A DNA stretch of 35,421 nucleotides from positions 1 through 35,421 of the forward strand of contig SYHX01000003.1 in assembly GCA_005799025.1 (NCBI GenBank), given 5' to 3'. Of the stretch, positions 1 to 6,925 are shown in pieces; positions within the stretch are counted from its first letter, which is position 1; the number at the start of each line of letters is the position of its first letter. The translations under genes were made by a program, and so were the position numbers. The notes beneath the pieces were generated by a model, which was not told the origin of the DNA, searched no databases, and saw nothing but the letters and a program-made list of their open reading frames with translations. This DNA comes from Bacteroidota bacterium (GTDB lineage: Bacteria; Bacteroidota; Bacteroidia; UBA7662).

Positions 1-204
1 CCATAGAAGCAGAAATACAACAACAAATTTTCCGGGGAGATCAAATATTTGGTTATCAACTGCTTGAATAAATACATAAAGTGGGAGTAGTAAATTTACA
101 ATTGCAAGTAGCATGTAAAGCCAAATAAATGGTCTACGAAAGAAGTGACCATTATCAATGAATGACAAATACGGCCTGATAAATGTTAAAAAAATATTTT
201 CCAT
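1..204 (-). CDS. Small integral membrane protein, N-terminal part, truncated by the window edge
   Basis: An open frame on the minus strand starts at the ATG at 204-202 and stays open for 68 codons to base 1, so the 3' part is missing. The protein begins MENIFLTFIRPYLSFIDNG. It then has a basic 'FFRRPF' patch and two strongly hydrophobic stretches, at about residues 27-45 and 58-68. The basic patch before the first helix suggests a cytoplasmic N-terminus. It resembles uncharacterised small Bacteroidetes membrane proteins, but I cannot name a family or a function. No Shine-Dalgarno precedes the ATG, and the leader is A/T-rich, as is usual in this phylum. Confidence 0.7.
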   Translation of the reverse strand, partial: MENIFLTFIRPYLSFIDNGHFFRRPFIWLYMLLAIVNLLLPLYVFIQAVDNQIFDLPGKFVVVFLLLW

Positions 205-675
205 TTTATTTTTAAATTAATTTTCCTACTCGTATGGCTTTTCGGTTTGGCCCCGTTTTTTTAGTGGTTGCTGGTCTCCACTTTTACAGTTCAATTATAC
301 TATTTTTTTGTCATATTGGGGGGGTCAGTTCTTTGGCTTTCGCAGACCGGCTTGGTTTTTAAACTTCACTAAAATGTCCTGAAAAAGTCCTGGGCTGGCT
401 AAACCACCATCCAAGGACCATGATCGGTATACAAAAATAATCATTTTACAAGACATTCTTGCCGGCTAAGGATTGTTAGGCTATTATCGGCAGGGTTTCC
501 TGTCAAAAGAGCTAAAAAAGGCAAAATTTCTAATTCCAAGGGGAATCGCTTTAAAGAGGGGGCTCCTTAGCAATAAAAGGGGCGCATCGATTTCCTGCAA
601 TCCTCAGGCTGAAGTGTAAGTGCCCTTAAAAAGCAGAGTTTTGAAAGTAGAGAAATTCCTTTAATTTTAAAAACC
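205..675. other. Gene-poor stretch between the left-edge membrane gene and the IS3 remnant
   Basis: About 470 bases with no credible coding frame; stops are frequent in all frames. The last 60 or so bases (from about 611) may be the left end of the adjacent IS3-family remnant: a TG-starting segment with A-rich and T-rich runs sits about 65 bp before the orfA start, the usual distance in IS3 elements. A G7 run followed by TCAGTTC near 319-332 resembles an IS3 terminus, but no partner end was found. Nothing else is recognisable. Confidence 0.4.
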
Positions 676-1315
676 ATGAAAAAATCAAGATTTACCGAAG
701 TTCATTCGTTCAAGCCCTTCAAAAGCATGAATCCGGTGTAGCCACCGGGGTCAAGCCGTGAAATGGGCATAGTACCCGCCACCTTTTACAATGGATGGCC
801 AAATACGGGGGATTGGATTTGTCCGATGTACAGAAACTAAAAAACTGGAAGAGGAGCATTCCCGCCTCAAAAGGATGTACGCCGATCCGGCGATGGATAA
901 TCAGCTTTTGAGGGACCTGCTCAGTATTACTACCAAAGTGAGAAGAACGACAGCGACATCATCGAATCGTTGCAGAAATTGTCCGGGAAACACCCAACCT
1001 ACGGTTTTCGCAAGCTCTTTGCCTACCTGCGACGCCGTGGTCAATTATGGAGCCATAAGCGCGTTTACCGAGTTTACAAGCTCCTCAAAATGAATCAGAA
1101 ACGCAGAGGTAAGCGACGTTTGCCAGCCCGTTTCGACAGCCCCTCCGAAAAGAAATGATCCGAGCCCTCGGCGTCCACGCTTCTAAAGGTCATTTGCTTG
1201 GTACCGGCAGCCACCCATAAAAGAGGCAAAAAGTAGCCCTTATGACTCCTTTTCATGGTCTGTTTGATACCTTACGAATTGACAAAATAAGAACGGGAAA
1301 AATCGCCGAAAAAAG
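676..1315 (+). pseudogene. Degenerate, truncated IS3-family transposase (orfA plus start of orfB)
   Basis: The ATG at 676 begins MKKSRFTE, the usual start of IS3-family OrfA. The match continues in a second frame as QKHESGVAT, meets a TGA near 759, resumes as MAKYGGLDLSDVQKLK, and shifts again to LEEEHSRLKRMYADPAMDNQ, the OrfA coiled-coil end. OrfB starts near 930 as YYYQSEKNDSDIIESLQKL. It continues KHPTYGFRKL and HKRVYRVYKLLKMNQKRRGK, the HTH_21 region of IS3 OrfB, to a stop at about 1158. Beyond that only scraps are visible (FDTLRIDKIRTGKI near 1262-1305, like the start of the DDE core). At least three frameshifts, an internal stop and loss of the DDE catalytic domain make it non-functional. 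Direction and order match an intact IS3; the 3' end stops about 14 bp from the recF stop codon. Confidence 0.85.
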
Positions 1316-1328
1316 AAGTACTATAATT

Positions 1329-2432
1329 TTAAAATTTAATTATTTGACAAGGCTGATTGCAAGATTGCATCAGTGACTGGACTCGTTCAGCGTCAGTATC
1401 GGTCAAGACAACGCGAATGCCATACCGGGTCAAAGCCTGCATGGTTTTGGTGAGGCCTCGAAGTCTGCTTTGGTCCAGCTTTTCGAAAACATCATCCACC
1501 AACAAATAAACAAAGGGCTTGCCGCTTTTCACAAAATACTGGCATTGAGCAAGCTTAAGGGCCAGGACCAGGGATTTGCGTTGGCCCTGCGAGGCGTAGC
1601 GTTTCACGGATTGCGCTTTGAGCAAGAATTCCACATCGTCCCTTTGGGTACCCCACAGGGTTAAGCCGGCCTCCAATTCTTTGCGCAAGGCAGGCCTTTG
1701 ATCAGGAACGCAATGTGCTTCCCAATCGTTGAGGTAACGAAGTTCAGCGGGCTCGCCAGGACCCGCCATTTCAGCGTAAAAAGTTTGAAGATGGGGCTCG
1801 AAATCCGCAAGCCAGAGGCGACGGTAGTGATGAATTCCTTCATGGCATTGGGTGAGTTCCTGGTCGTACAGCGCCAACAGTTCCTGATCAGGCTGCCCAT
1901 AAGGGCCAACAGCTTTGAGCAGGGCATTGCGCTGCCCAAGGAAATGATCCCTGCGCAGCAGCCTGCCAACATAGTCGGGATAGACCTGGGCCAACATCAT
2001 ATCCAGCCATTTGCGGCGCTCCGTACTTCCCCCCTCGATCAGTACCAAATCCCCTGGTGTCACCATGACGGCAGGGAATTTCCCAAGATGCTCGCTCAAC
2101 CGCTTGTAGGGAACATCATCCAAGGCCATTTCCTTGGAGTGGGTACCTGGCTTGTAAACCACCGTCACTTTGGCTTCTTGGCTGGGGTGACCCTCCGAAT
2201 TCTGGGCTTGGAAATGGCCTGCGATGCGAAAGCCCCTCTGCCCGAAACGCACCAATTGCGCATCCTGACGGGTGAAATAACTGCGCCCCAAGCACAAAAA
2301 GTGAATAGCATCCAACAAATTGGTTTTGCCGCAACCGTTAGGGCCGGTAAAGGCGACCCAATCGGTATCCAAGACCAATTCACGGTTGGATTCAAGGCGA
2401 AAATCAAGGACTTGTAGGAGGTGCAAGTTCAA
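1329..2432 (-). CDS. recF: DNA replication/repair protein RecF
   Basis: RecF is an SMC-like ATPase that helps load RecA at single-strand gaps through the RecFOR pathway. The 367-aa protein has the family length. It carries the Walker A GPNGCGKT (residues 30-37) followed by NLLDAIHFLCLGRSYF, the ABC-type signature region SQGQRKSLVLALKLA, and the Walker B/D-loop LLVDDVFEKLD. It ends with the usual VLTDTDAER segment, so the C-terminus looks intact despite the IS remnant just downstream. The start is TTG at 2432: an in-frame TAA lies upstream, no ATG is available, and the TTG places the N-terminal LHLLQVLDFRL where RecF proteins normally begin. The gene is head-to-head with pdhA, with 59 bp between the chosen start codons. 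Confidence 0.93.
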   Translation of the reverse strand: MNLHLLQVLDFRLESNRELVLDTDWVAFTGPNGCGKTNLLDAIHFLCLGRSYFTRQDAQLVRFGQRGFRIAGHFQAQNSEGHPSQEAKVTVVYKPGTHSKEMALDDVPYKRLSEHLGKFPAVMVTPGDLVLIEGGSTERRKWLDMMLAQVYPDYVGRLLRRDHFLGQRNALLKAVGPYGQPDQELLALYDQELTQCHEGIHHYRRLWLADFEPHLQTFYAEMAGPGEPAELRYLNDWEAHCVPDQRPALRKELEAGLTLWGTQRDDVEFLLKAQSVKRYASQGQRKSLVLALKLAQCQYFVKSGKPFVYLLVDDVFEKLDQSRLRGLTKTMQALTRYGIRVVLTDTDAERVQSLMQSCNQPCQIIKF

Positions 2433-2491
2433 AGGAATGACGTTTATTAGACTTGGTAGGGTTGTATATTAGCGCCTCTTTCGACAAAACC

Positions 2492-3487
2492 ATGTCCACT
2501 ACGCAAATATCCCCCGAACAATCCCACAAATGGCTTGAATCGATGCTTTTGATGCGGCGCTTTGAAGAAAAATGCGCCCAGCTTTACGGTCAACAGAAAA
2601 TCAAGGGCTTTTGTCACCTGTATATAGGTCAAGAGGCCGTGGTCGCCGGAACCTATTCGGCCATTACCCCGGAGGACTCCGTAATTACGGCTTATCGCGA
2701 TCACGGGCATGCTCTGGCATGCGGTCTCAGCCCCGAATCCATCATGGCAGAACTTTATGGCAAGGCCACGGGTTGCTCCAAGGGCAAAGGGGGTTCCATG
2801 CACTTGTTCAGCAAAGAACACCGATTCTTCGGGGGTCACGGTATTGTAGGTGGTCAGGTCCCATTGGGTGCCGGCATTGCTTTCGCCGAAAAATACCAGG
2901 AGAGTGGCAAGGTCAATATTTGTTTTATGGGGGATGGCGCAGTTCGCCAAGGTGCATTGCACGAGACCTTCAACATGGCAATGTTATGGAATTTGCCTGT
3001 GGTCTTCGTTATTGAAAACAACGGTTACGCCATGGGCACCTCGGTACAACGAACTACCAACGTCTTGGACTTGTACCAAATTGGGCTTTCGTACCAAATG
3101 CCGTCGGAGGCTGTCGATGGAATGAACGTGGCGACTGTACACGATGCGATGACTAAGGCAGTAGACAGGGCCCGCAACGGCGAGGGACCAACATTGCTCG
3201 AAATCCGCACCTACCGTTACAGAGGGCATTCAATGAGCGATCCTGCCAAATACCGTACCAAAGAAGAACTTGAATCATATCGTAACCAAGACCCCATCGA
3301 ACAGATTAAATCCTGGATGATGGAAAATAAACACCTCACGGACAAGGCCTACGAATCCTTGGAGGAGAAAATAGACGCCATCGTTTCGGCATCCGTTCAA
3401 TTTGCCGAAGAGTCTCCTTGGCCGGATGAAATCGAAATGTACCGCGACGTGTATATACAGGCAGACTACCCTTACATAATGGACTAA
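2492..3487 (+). CDS. pdhA: Pyruvate dehydrogenase E1 component, alpha subunit
   Basis: This is the thiamine-diphosphate-dependent alpha subunit of the pyruvate dehydrogenase E1, which decarboxylates pyruvate for transfer to the lipoyl E2. The 331 aa include MRRFEEKCAQLYGQQKIKGF near the N-terminus, the GGSMH motif (101-105), and the TPP-binding motif GDGAVRQG through VIENNGYAMGTS (147-184). The conserved phosphorylation-loop sequence RYRGHSMSDPAKYR also appears. I chose ATG 2492 because the frame can be extended only to a TTG at 2453, which adds residues not typical of the family. The E1 beta and E2 genes are not beside it; separate pdhA genes are common in Bacteroidetes. Alternative identity: another branched-chain or acetoin E1 alpha, which is less likely. 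Confidence 0.9.
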   Translation: MSTTQISPEQSHKWLESMLLMRRFEEKCAQLYGQQKIKGFCHLYIGQEAVVAGTYSAITPEDSVITAYRDHGHALACGLSPESIMAELYGKATGCSKGKGGSMHLFSKEHRFFGGHGIVGGQVPLGAGIAFAEKYQESGKVNICFMGDGAVRQGALHETFNMAMLWNLPVVFVIENNGYAMGTSVQRTTNVLDLYQIGLSYQMPSEAVDGMNVATVHDAMTKAVDRARNGEGPTLLEIRTYRYRGHSMSDPAKYRTKEELESYRNQDPIEQIKSWMMENKHLTDKAYESLEEKIDAIVSASVQFAEESPWPDEIEMYRDVYIQADYPYIMD

Positions 3488-3568
3488 GGGCAACTCAATA
3501 ACCCCGAATTTAAAATTCCCTCACAATTATCCGATACTTCAACCCGTCGAACCATCAAACCAGCGACC

Positions 3569-4270
3569 ATGGCCCAGAAAACCAATTCCAAAAGCGGAGA
3601 CGCCTTCGAAAAATTAGAGCAACTTGACCTGCAGGATAGCCTCGGCAAAGCCGAAGCCTTTTTCGAAGCCAACAAGAAAGTGATATCGTACGTAGGAGGC
3701 GGATTGCTGACCCTGATTTTGGGTACCTATTATGTGTGGGGAATTTACCTCCCAGATCGTCAGCGGGAAGCTGTGGACCTCATGCATGTGGCGGAGCGCT
3801 ATTTCGAAAATGATTCTTTGCGCCTCGCTGTGGAAGGTGACGGAAACTTTCCTGGATTTGAGGAAATTGTGGATGAATACAGATGGACCCCCGCCGGCAA
3901 TCTAGCCAAATATTACTTGGGTGTCTCTTATCTTCGAATGGGCAAATACAACGAGGCCATCGATGCTTTAAATTCCTTCAGCACCAAGGATCCCGTACTC
4001 GGTAGCATTGCCCTGGGCTGTGTGGGGGATGCCCATCTCCAACTCAAAAAAGATCAGGAAGCCCTGGATTGCTACCTCAAGGCCGCCGACTTCAAAGCCA
4101 ATGAATTCACAACGCCATTCTACCTCCAAAGAGCTGGTGAAATCGCCGAAAAACTTGGCAACAAAGACAAAGCAAAAGAATGTTACGAAAAGATCCAGCG
4201 GGAATATCCCCAATCCACCGAAGGCCAGGGCGTTGATCGTTACCTCTCCAGGATCAAACTGAAGTCTTAG
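3569..4270 (+). CDS. Membrane-anchored tetratricopeptide-repeat protein
   Basis: The 233-aa protein has a charged cytoplasmic N-terminus (residues 1-34), one transmembrane helix (about 35-57, VISYVGGGLLTLILGTYYVW) and a periplasmic-side domain of TPR-like helices. The repeats are visible in AKYYLGVSYLRMGKYNEAID, DAHLQLKKDQEALDCYLKAA and AGEIAEKLGNKDKAKECYEK. The layout resembles YfgM-type ancillary TPR proteins, and an equivalent TPR gene commonly sits between recF and ribH in Bacteroidetes. Its exact role is unknown; a scaffold or chaperone-like role in the envelope is an inference. It is followed by ribH after 12 bp, so the two are probably co-transcribed. It lies 81 bp downstream of pdhA. 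Confidence 0.82.
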   Translation: MAQKTNSKSGDAFEKLEQLDLQDSLGKAEAFFEANKKVISYVGGGLLTLILGTYYVWGIYLPDRQREAVDLMHVAERYFENDSLRLAVEGDGNFPGFEEIVDEYRWTPAGNLAKYYLGVSYLRMGKYNEAIDALNSFSTKDPVLGSIALGCVGDAHLQLKKDQEALDCYLKAADFKANEFTTPFYLQRAGEIAEKLGNKDKAKECYEKIQREYPQSTEGQGVDRYLSRIKLKS

Positions 4271-4282
4271 CATCCACCTGCC

Positions 4283-4801
4283 ATGTCCACCGGATCGGAC
4301 TTTTTCAGGCTTGATGATGATAAGGCCTATCCCAACCCCGCAGAAGCTGCCTCCCTCAGAATCGGAATCGTAACAGCTCGCTGGAACCATGCGGTAACCG
4401 AACAATTGACCTCAGCATGCATCAAAGCATTGCAAGAGCGAGGCGTTTCCATGATCAACATTTTGGTACATCGTGTTCCCGGTTGCTATGAAATACCCAC
4501 AGGTTGCCAATGGTTGAACGAATACGAGAAGGTTGACGCATTGGTCGCGATGGGTTGCCTCATCAAAGGAGAAACTCCTCACTTTGAGTATATATCGGAG
4601 GCGGTTAACCGTGGCATTATGGATCTCATGTTGCGCATCAACAAACCTATTGTCAACAGTGTCTTAACTGTTTACAATCTGGAACAAGCCTTGGACCGCC
4701 TTGGAGGCGCTCATGGTCACAAAGGCATAGAAGCTGCCCAAACCGCGCTGCAAATGCTTCGCCTAAAATTCAATTTATTAAATACTACCGATCTGAGATA
4801 G
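4283..4801 (+). CDS. ribH: 6,7-dimethyl-8-ribityllumazine synthase
   Basis: RibH condenses 5-amino-6-ribitylamino-uracil with dihydroxybutanone phosphate to make lumazine, the penultimate step of riboflavin synthesis. The 172-aa length fits the family. Visible motifs are GIVTARWNH (substrate-stacking aromatic), VPGCYEIP, KGETPHFEYIS with the conserved catalytic-region His, and SVLTVYNLEQALDR. Two positions differ from the family pattern: the residue before the S/C-V-L-T motif is Asn in IVNSVLT where Phe is usual (IFGVLT or IFCVLT), and the GGKxGNKG loop reads GGAHGHKG, with His for Asn. The EAA that follows is retained. It is probably translated from the same transcript as the TPR gene and converges on the LuxR-type regulator, with only 8 bp between stops. 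Confidence 0.92.
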   Translation: MSTGSDFFRLDDDKAYPNPAEAASLRIGIVTARWNHAVTEQLTSACIKALQERGVSMINILVHRVPGCYEIPTGCQWLNEYEKVDALVAMGCLIKGETPHFEYISEAVNRGIMDLMLRINKPIVNSVLTVYNLEQALDRLGGAHGHKGIEAAQTALQMLRLKFNLLNTTDLR

Positions 4802-4809
4802 GTCCTATT

Positions 4810-6156
4810 TTATGATCCAATCTCGTTCAATTTATCAGCAATAGAATCCTCCGGCCCAAACCCCATGCGCTTGCGCAGTCGGTATCTAGCCATCGATACG
4901 CCTTGAGTGCTAATATTTTGAACCCTGGAAATTTCATTGCTCGTCATACCTATCCGAATGAGGCAAGCCAAACGAATATCCGATTGTGTCATCCTTGGAT
5001 ATTCCAAGCGAAGGTTCGGCACAAAGCCTGGAACACAGCAATTAAATTTTGTTTTGAAATCTTCCCATTGCTGATTGGTATGAAGCTTGCAATTCCACAA
5101 AGAAGCTAAATCCCCGTAAGCCGGTACAGTTGAATCTGTAGCCTTAGACTCATGAACAGCAACAAGATTTTGAAATTCAGAATTTTGCCGGGTAAATACA
5201 CCCTCTTCCGAGGACAATGGAATAGCCTTGGATTTTATCCTCCACTGCTGGTATTTTCCCCATAGGGCAACACTCGCCAATCCTAGAAATGCAACGAAAA
5301 ACCAAAAATTCCACATCTTTCCGCCCGCCTTCATTGCACTTTTGGGATAATCCACAGTATGTTTATTGAGGAATGCAAGAAGGGAAGAATGATGGAAATT
5401 CGACTCCCTGTAATAGGCCAAGGCATCCATAGGCCTATGCTCCGTCAAAGCCCATTCATAACGCTTATGGGCATTGAGTAAGCGCCAAAATAAATAGGAG
5501 TCCATACCGGCTAAGGGTCTATTTTCTTTTAGAAATGGAAGCATATCGTTGTTAGTGATTTCAGAAGTATTCATTTCTTCTTGTTGTCTGCTTTGACATG
5601 CGAATTCTAATACAATCCATTCCAAAACCGGCCATTGATTATCTAAAGATTCGGGCCATTGATGAGCTACTTGTTTCAGATACCTCACATACGGCGTAGC
5701 GGGGTGAACATCTTGATGCCTTGCCTCAAAATTCAATGGATATGATGCCAAGACAAGGGCCAAGGCAGCAGCCTCTGACTGTTCTGAACGGGATAAATTT
5801 TCCGATTTGTTCATTCGGTTTTCAAGGTAGGACCACCGCTCCTGTAACCTTTGAAACGGAAAAGGCCTGCCATGATACCCTTGGGGCTCTAATGCAAGTG
5901 ATTCATGGTGTTCAGGACAAAAACCATGCCATTCCACTTCGGTTTGCAAAGGAATTGGACCCTCAAAAATCTGCTTGGGTAGATGACAATCATCTTTCCC
6001 CTCAATGTCATTTTTTGATAAATTCCAGTTAATCTTATTTTCTAATTCAACCGCATAACCCTCATTTTCCTCCGGAAGAACAAGGAAAGAAGGCCTGTCT
6101 CTGTGCGCCAAAAGGAGGATGCTCAAAAGAAATGTGACTTTCAATGAAATAGCCAT
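4810..6156 (-). CDS. Membrane-anchored LuxR-type transcriptional regulator with unknown extracytoplasmic domain
   Basis: The 448-aa protein has an N-terminal signal or anchor segment (residues 2-17), a roughly 260-residue extracytoplasmic region without recognisable repeats, one transmembrane helix (about 281-301, MWNFWFFVAFLGLASVALWG) and a cytoplasmic tail ending in a LuxR-type helix-turn-helix (about 389-431). The HTH carries MTQSDIRLACLIRIGMTSNE and SMARYRLRKRMGF, the hallmark of Bacteroidetes regulators that join an outside sensor to a LuxR-like DNA-binding domain. Unlike the well-known members, I see no beta-propeller or YYY domain and only weak helical, TPR-like character (LFWRLLNAHKRYEWALTEH). 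The inducing signal is unknown. It is divergent from a lipoprotein gene, a plausible target by position. A TAGATTTG box lies 15 bp before its ATG. Confidence 0.75.
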   Translation of the reverse strand: MAISLKVTFLLSILLLAHRDRPSFLVLPEENEGYAVELENKINWNLSKNDIEGKDDCHLPKQIFEGPIPLQTEVEWHGFCPEHHESLALEPQGYHGRPFPFQRLQERWSYLENRMNKSENLSRSEQSEAAALALVLASYPLNFEARHQDVHPATPYVRYLKQVAHQWPESLDNQWPVLEWIVLEFACQSRQQEEMNTSEITNNDMLPFLKENRPLAGMDSYLFWRLLNAHKRYEWALTEHRPMDALAYYRESNFHHSSLLAFLNKHTVDYPKSAMKAGGKMWNFWFFVAFLGLASVALWGKYQQWRIKSKAIPLSSEEGVFTRQNSEFQNLVAVHESKATDSTVPAYGDLASLWNCKLHTNQQWEDFKTKFNCCVPGFVPNLRLEYPRMTQSDIRLACLIRIGMTSNEISRVQNISTQGVSMARYRLRKRMGFGPEDSIADKLNEIGS

Positions 6157-6170
6157 AATCTTACAATAAC

Positions 6171-6178
6171 CAAATCTA
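6171..6178 (-). promoter_or_regulatory. Bacteroidetes-type -7 promoter box for the LuxR-type regulator
   Basis: The minus strand reads TAGATTTG, an exact match to TAnnTTTG, ending 14 bases before the ATG at 6156. A TTC lies 19 bases upstream of the box, a one-mismatch fit to the -33 TTG at the right spacing. This implies a leader of only about 8 nucleotides. Confidence 0.5.
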
Positions 6179-6355
6179 AATAGTGAAAGATGTTTTCGAA
6201 TATTGTTGAAAAATATGAAATAAAATTTGAAAAAATGAACGGATTTGTATTTGTTTAACCCTTATTTCAATCCAATTCAAAAGATTAATGGCATTACTCC
6301 TTGATGAATAAGGTCATTAAATCATGAATGCTGCTCAATCAAGGGTTCTCCTCGT

Positions 6356-6363
6356 TACTTTTG
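6356..6363 (+). promoter_or_regulatory. Bacteroidetes-type -7 promoter box for the lipoprotein gene
   Basis: TACTTTTG matches TAnnTTTG exactly and ends 50 bases before the ATG at 6414. No good -33 TTG is seen. Its position downstream of the in-frame ATG at 6324 supports starting the lipoprotein at 6414. Confidence 0.45.
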
Positions 6364-6413
6364 GTCATGGAACTGATAAAAATTTACTTTTCATCAATTT
6401 AAAAACCACCACC

Positions 6414-6917
6414 ATGAAAAATACCATTCTCCTCTTGGGCTTGATGATGGCAGTCCTTGTTGGTTGCCGCAAAGATGATAATCCTACCCCACCCCTCTCA
6501 CCGGCAGAAACTTACGCCAATCGCCTTGTCGGAACCTGGGATGTCGATAGCTTAACGTATTCAGCTTCGGTATCCGTCCTTGGGCAAACCATTCCCATAA
6601 TCGGAGGCTCTTCCCAGGCAGGTTATATCGCTTTCGAAAAAACACCGGCTAGGACCGTGAATTATGACATCAAATTCAGGCCATCCCTGCCCCCCACCAT
6701 TCCCTTCCCCCTGGATACTGTTCGTTTATTGGGTCGCGGAACCTGGGTGAACACCGTAGATACCATCACCTTAACGGATACCAGCAATCAAGTCTATAAA
6801 TTCAAAGTTTTGTTTAATGGCACAAACACGCAACAACTCAAAACCGTGGTGAGTTACGATGGAGGAACTTTGGGTGTGGTCCCAGTTACCCTTGAAATGA
6901 CTTTAGGACGCCGATAA
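6414..6917 (+). CDS. Small lipoprotein, lipocalin-like
   Basis: The 167-aa protein starts with a lipoprotein signal peptide and a lipobox LVGC (Cys18), followed by RKDDNPTPP, a hydrophilic linker typical of surface or periplasmic Bacteroidetes lipoproteins. The mature part begins YANRLVGTWDVDSLTYSA, the opening pattern of lipocalin-like domains ('L.GtW.vds'), and continues with alternating polar and hydrophobic strands. I chose ATG 6414 over an in-frame ATG at 6324: the later start gives a clean signal peptide, and a -7 box lies between the two. Function is unknown. It lies 257 bp from the divergent LuxR-type regulator. The following gene starts 8 bp after its stop, suggesting co-transcription. 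Confidence 0.72.
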   Translation: MKNTILLLGLMMAVLVGCRKDDNPTPPLSPAETYANRLVGTWDVDSLTYSASVSVLGQTIPIIGGSSQAGYIAFEKTPARTVNYDIKFRPSLPPTIPFPLDTVRLLGRGTWVNTVDTITLTDTSNQVYKFKVLFNGTNTQQLKTVVSYDGGTLGVVPVTLEMTLGRR

Positions 6918-6925
6918 GCTGACCC

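Noticed and set aside
300-335. G-run plus TCAGTTC resembling an IS3 terminus
   Set aside because: No partner terminus, transposase fragment or target duplication could be matched to it.
1698-2417. Long 239-aa frame on the plus strand
   Set aside because: Lies entirely antisense to recF, which has clear RecF motifs; no recognisable domain.
2447-2962. 171-aa minus-strand frame over pdhA
   Set aside because: Antisense shadow of a well-supported E1 alpha gene; no domain seen.
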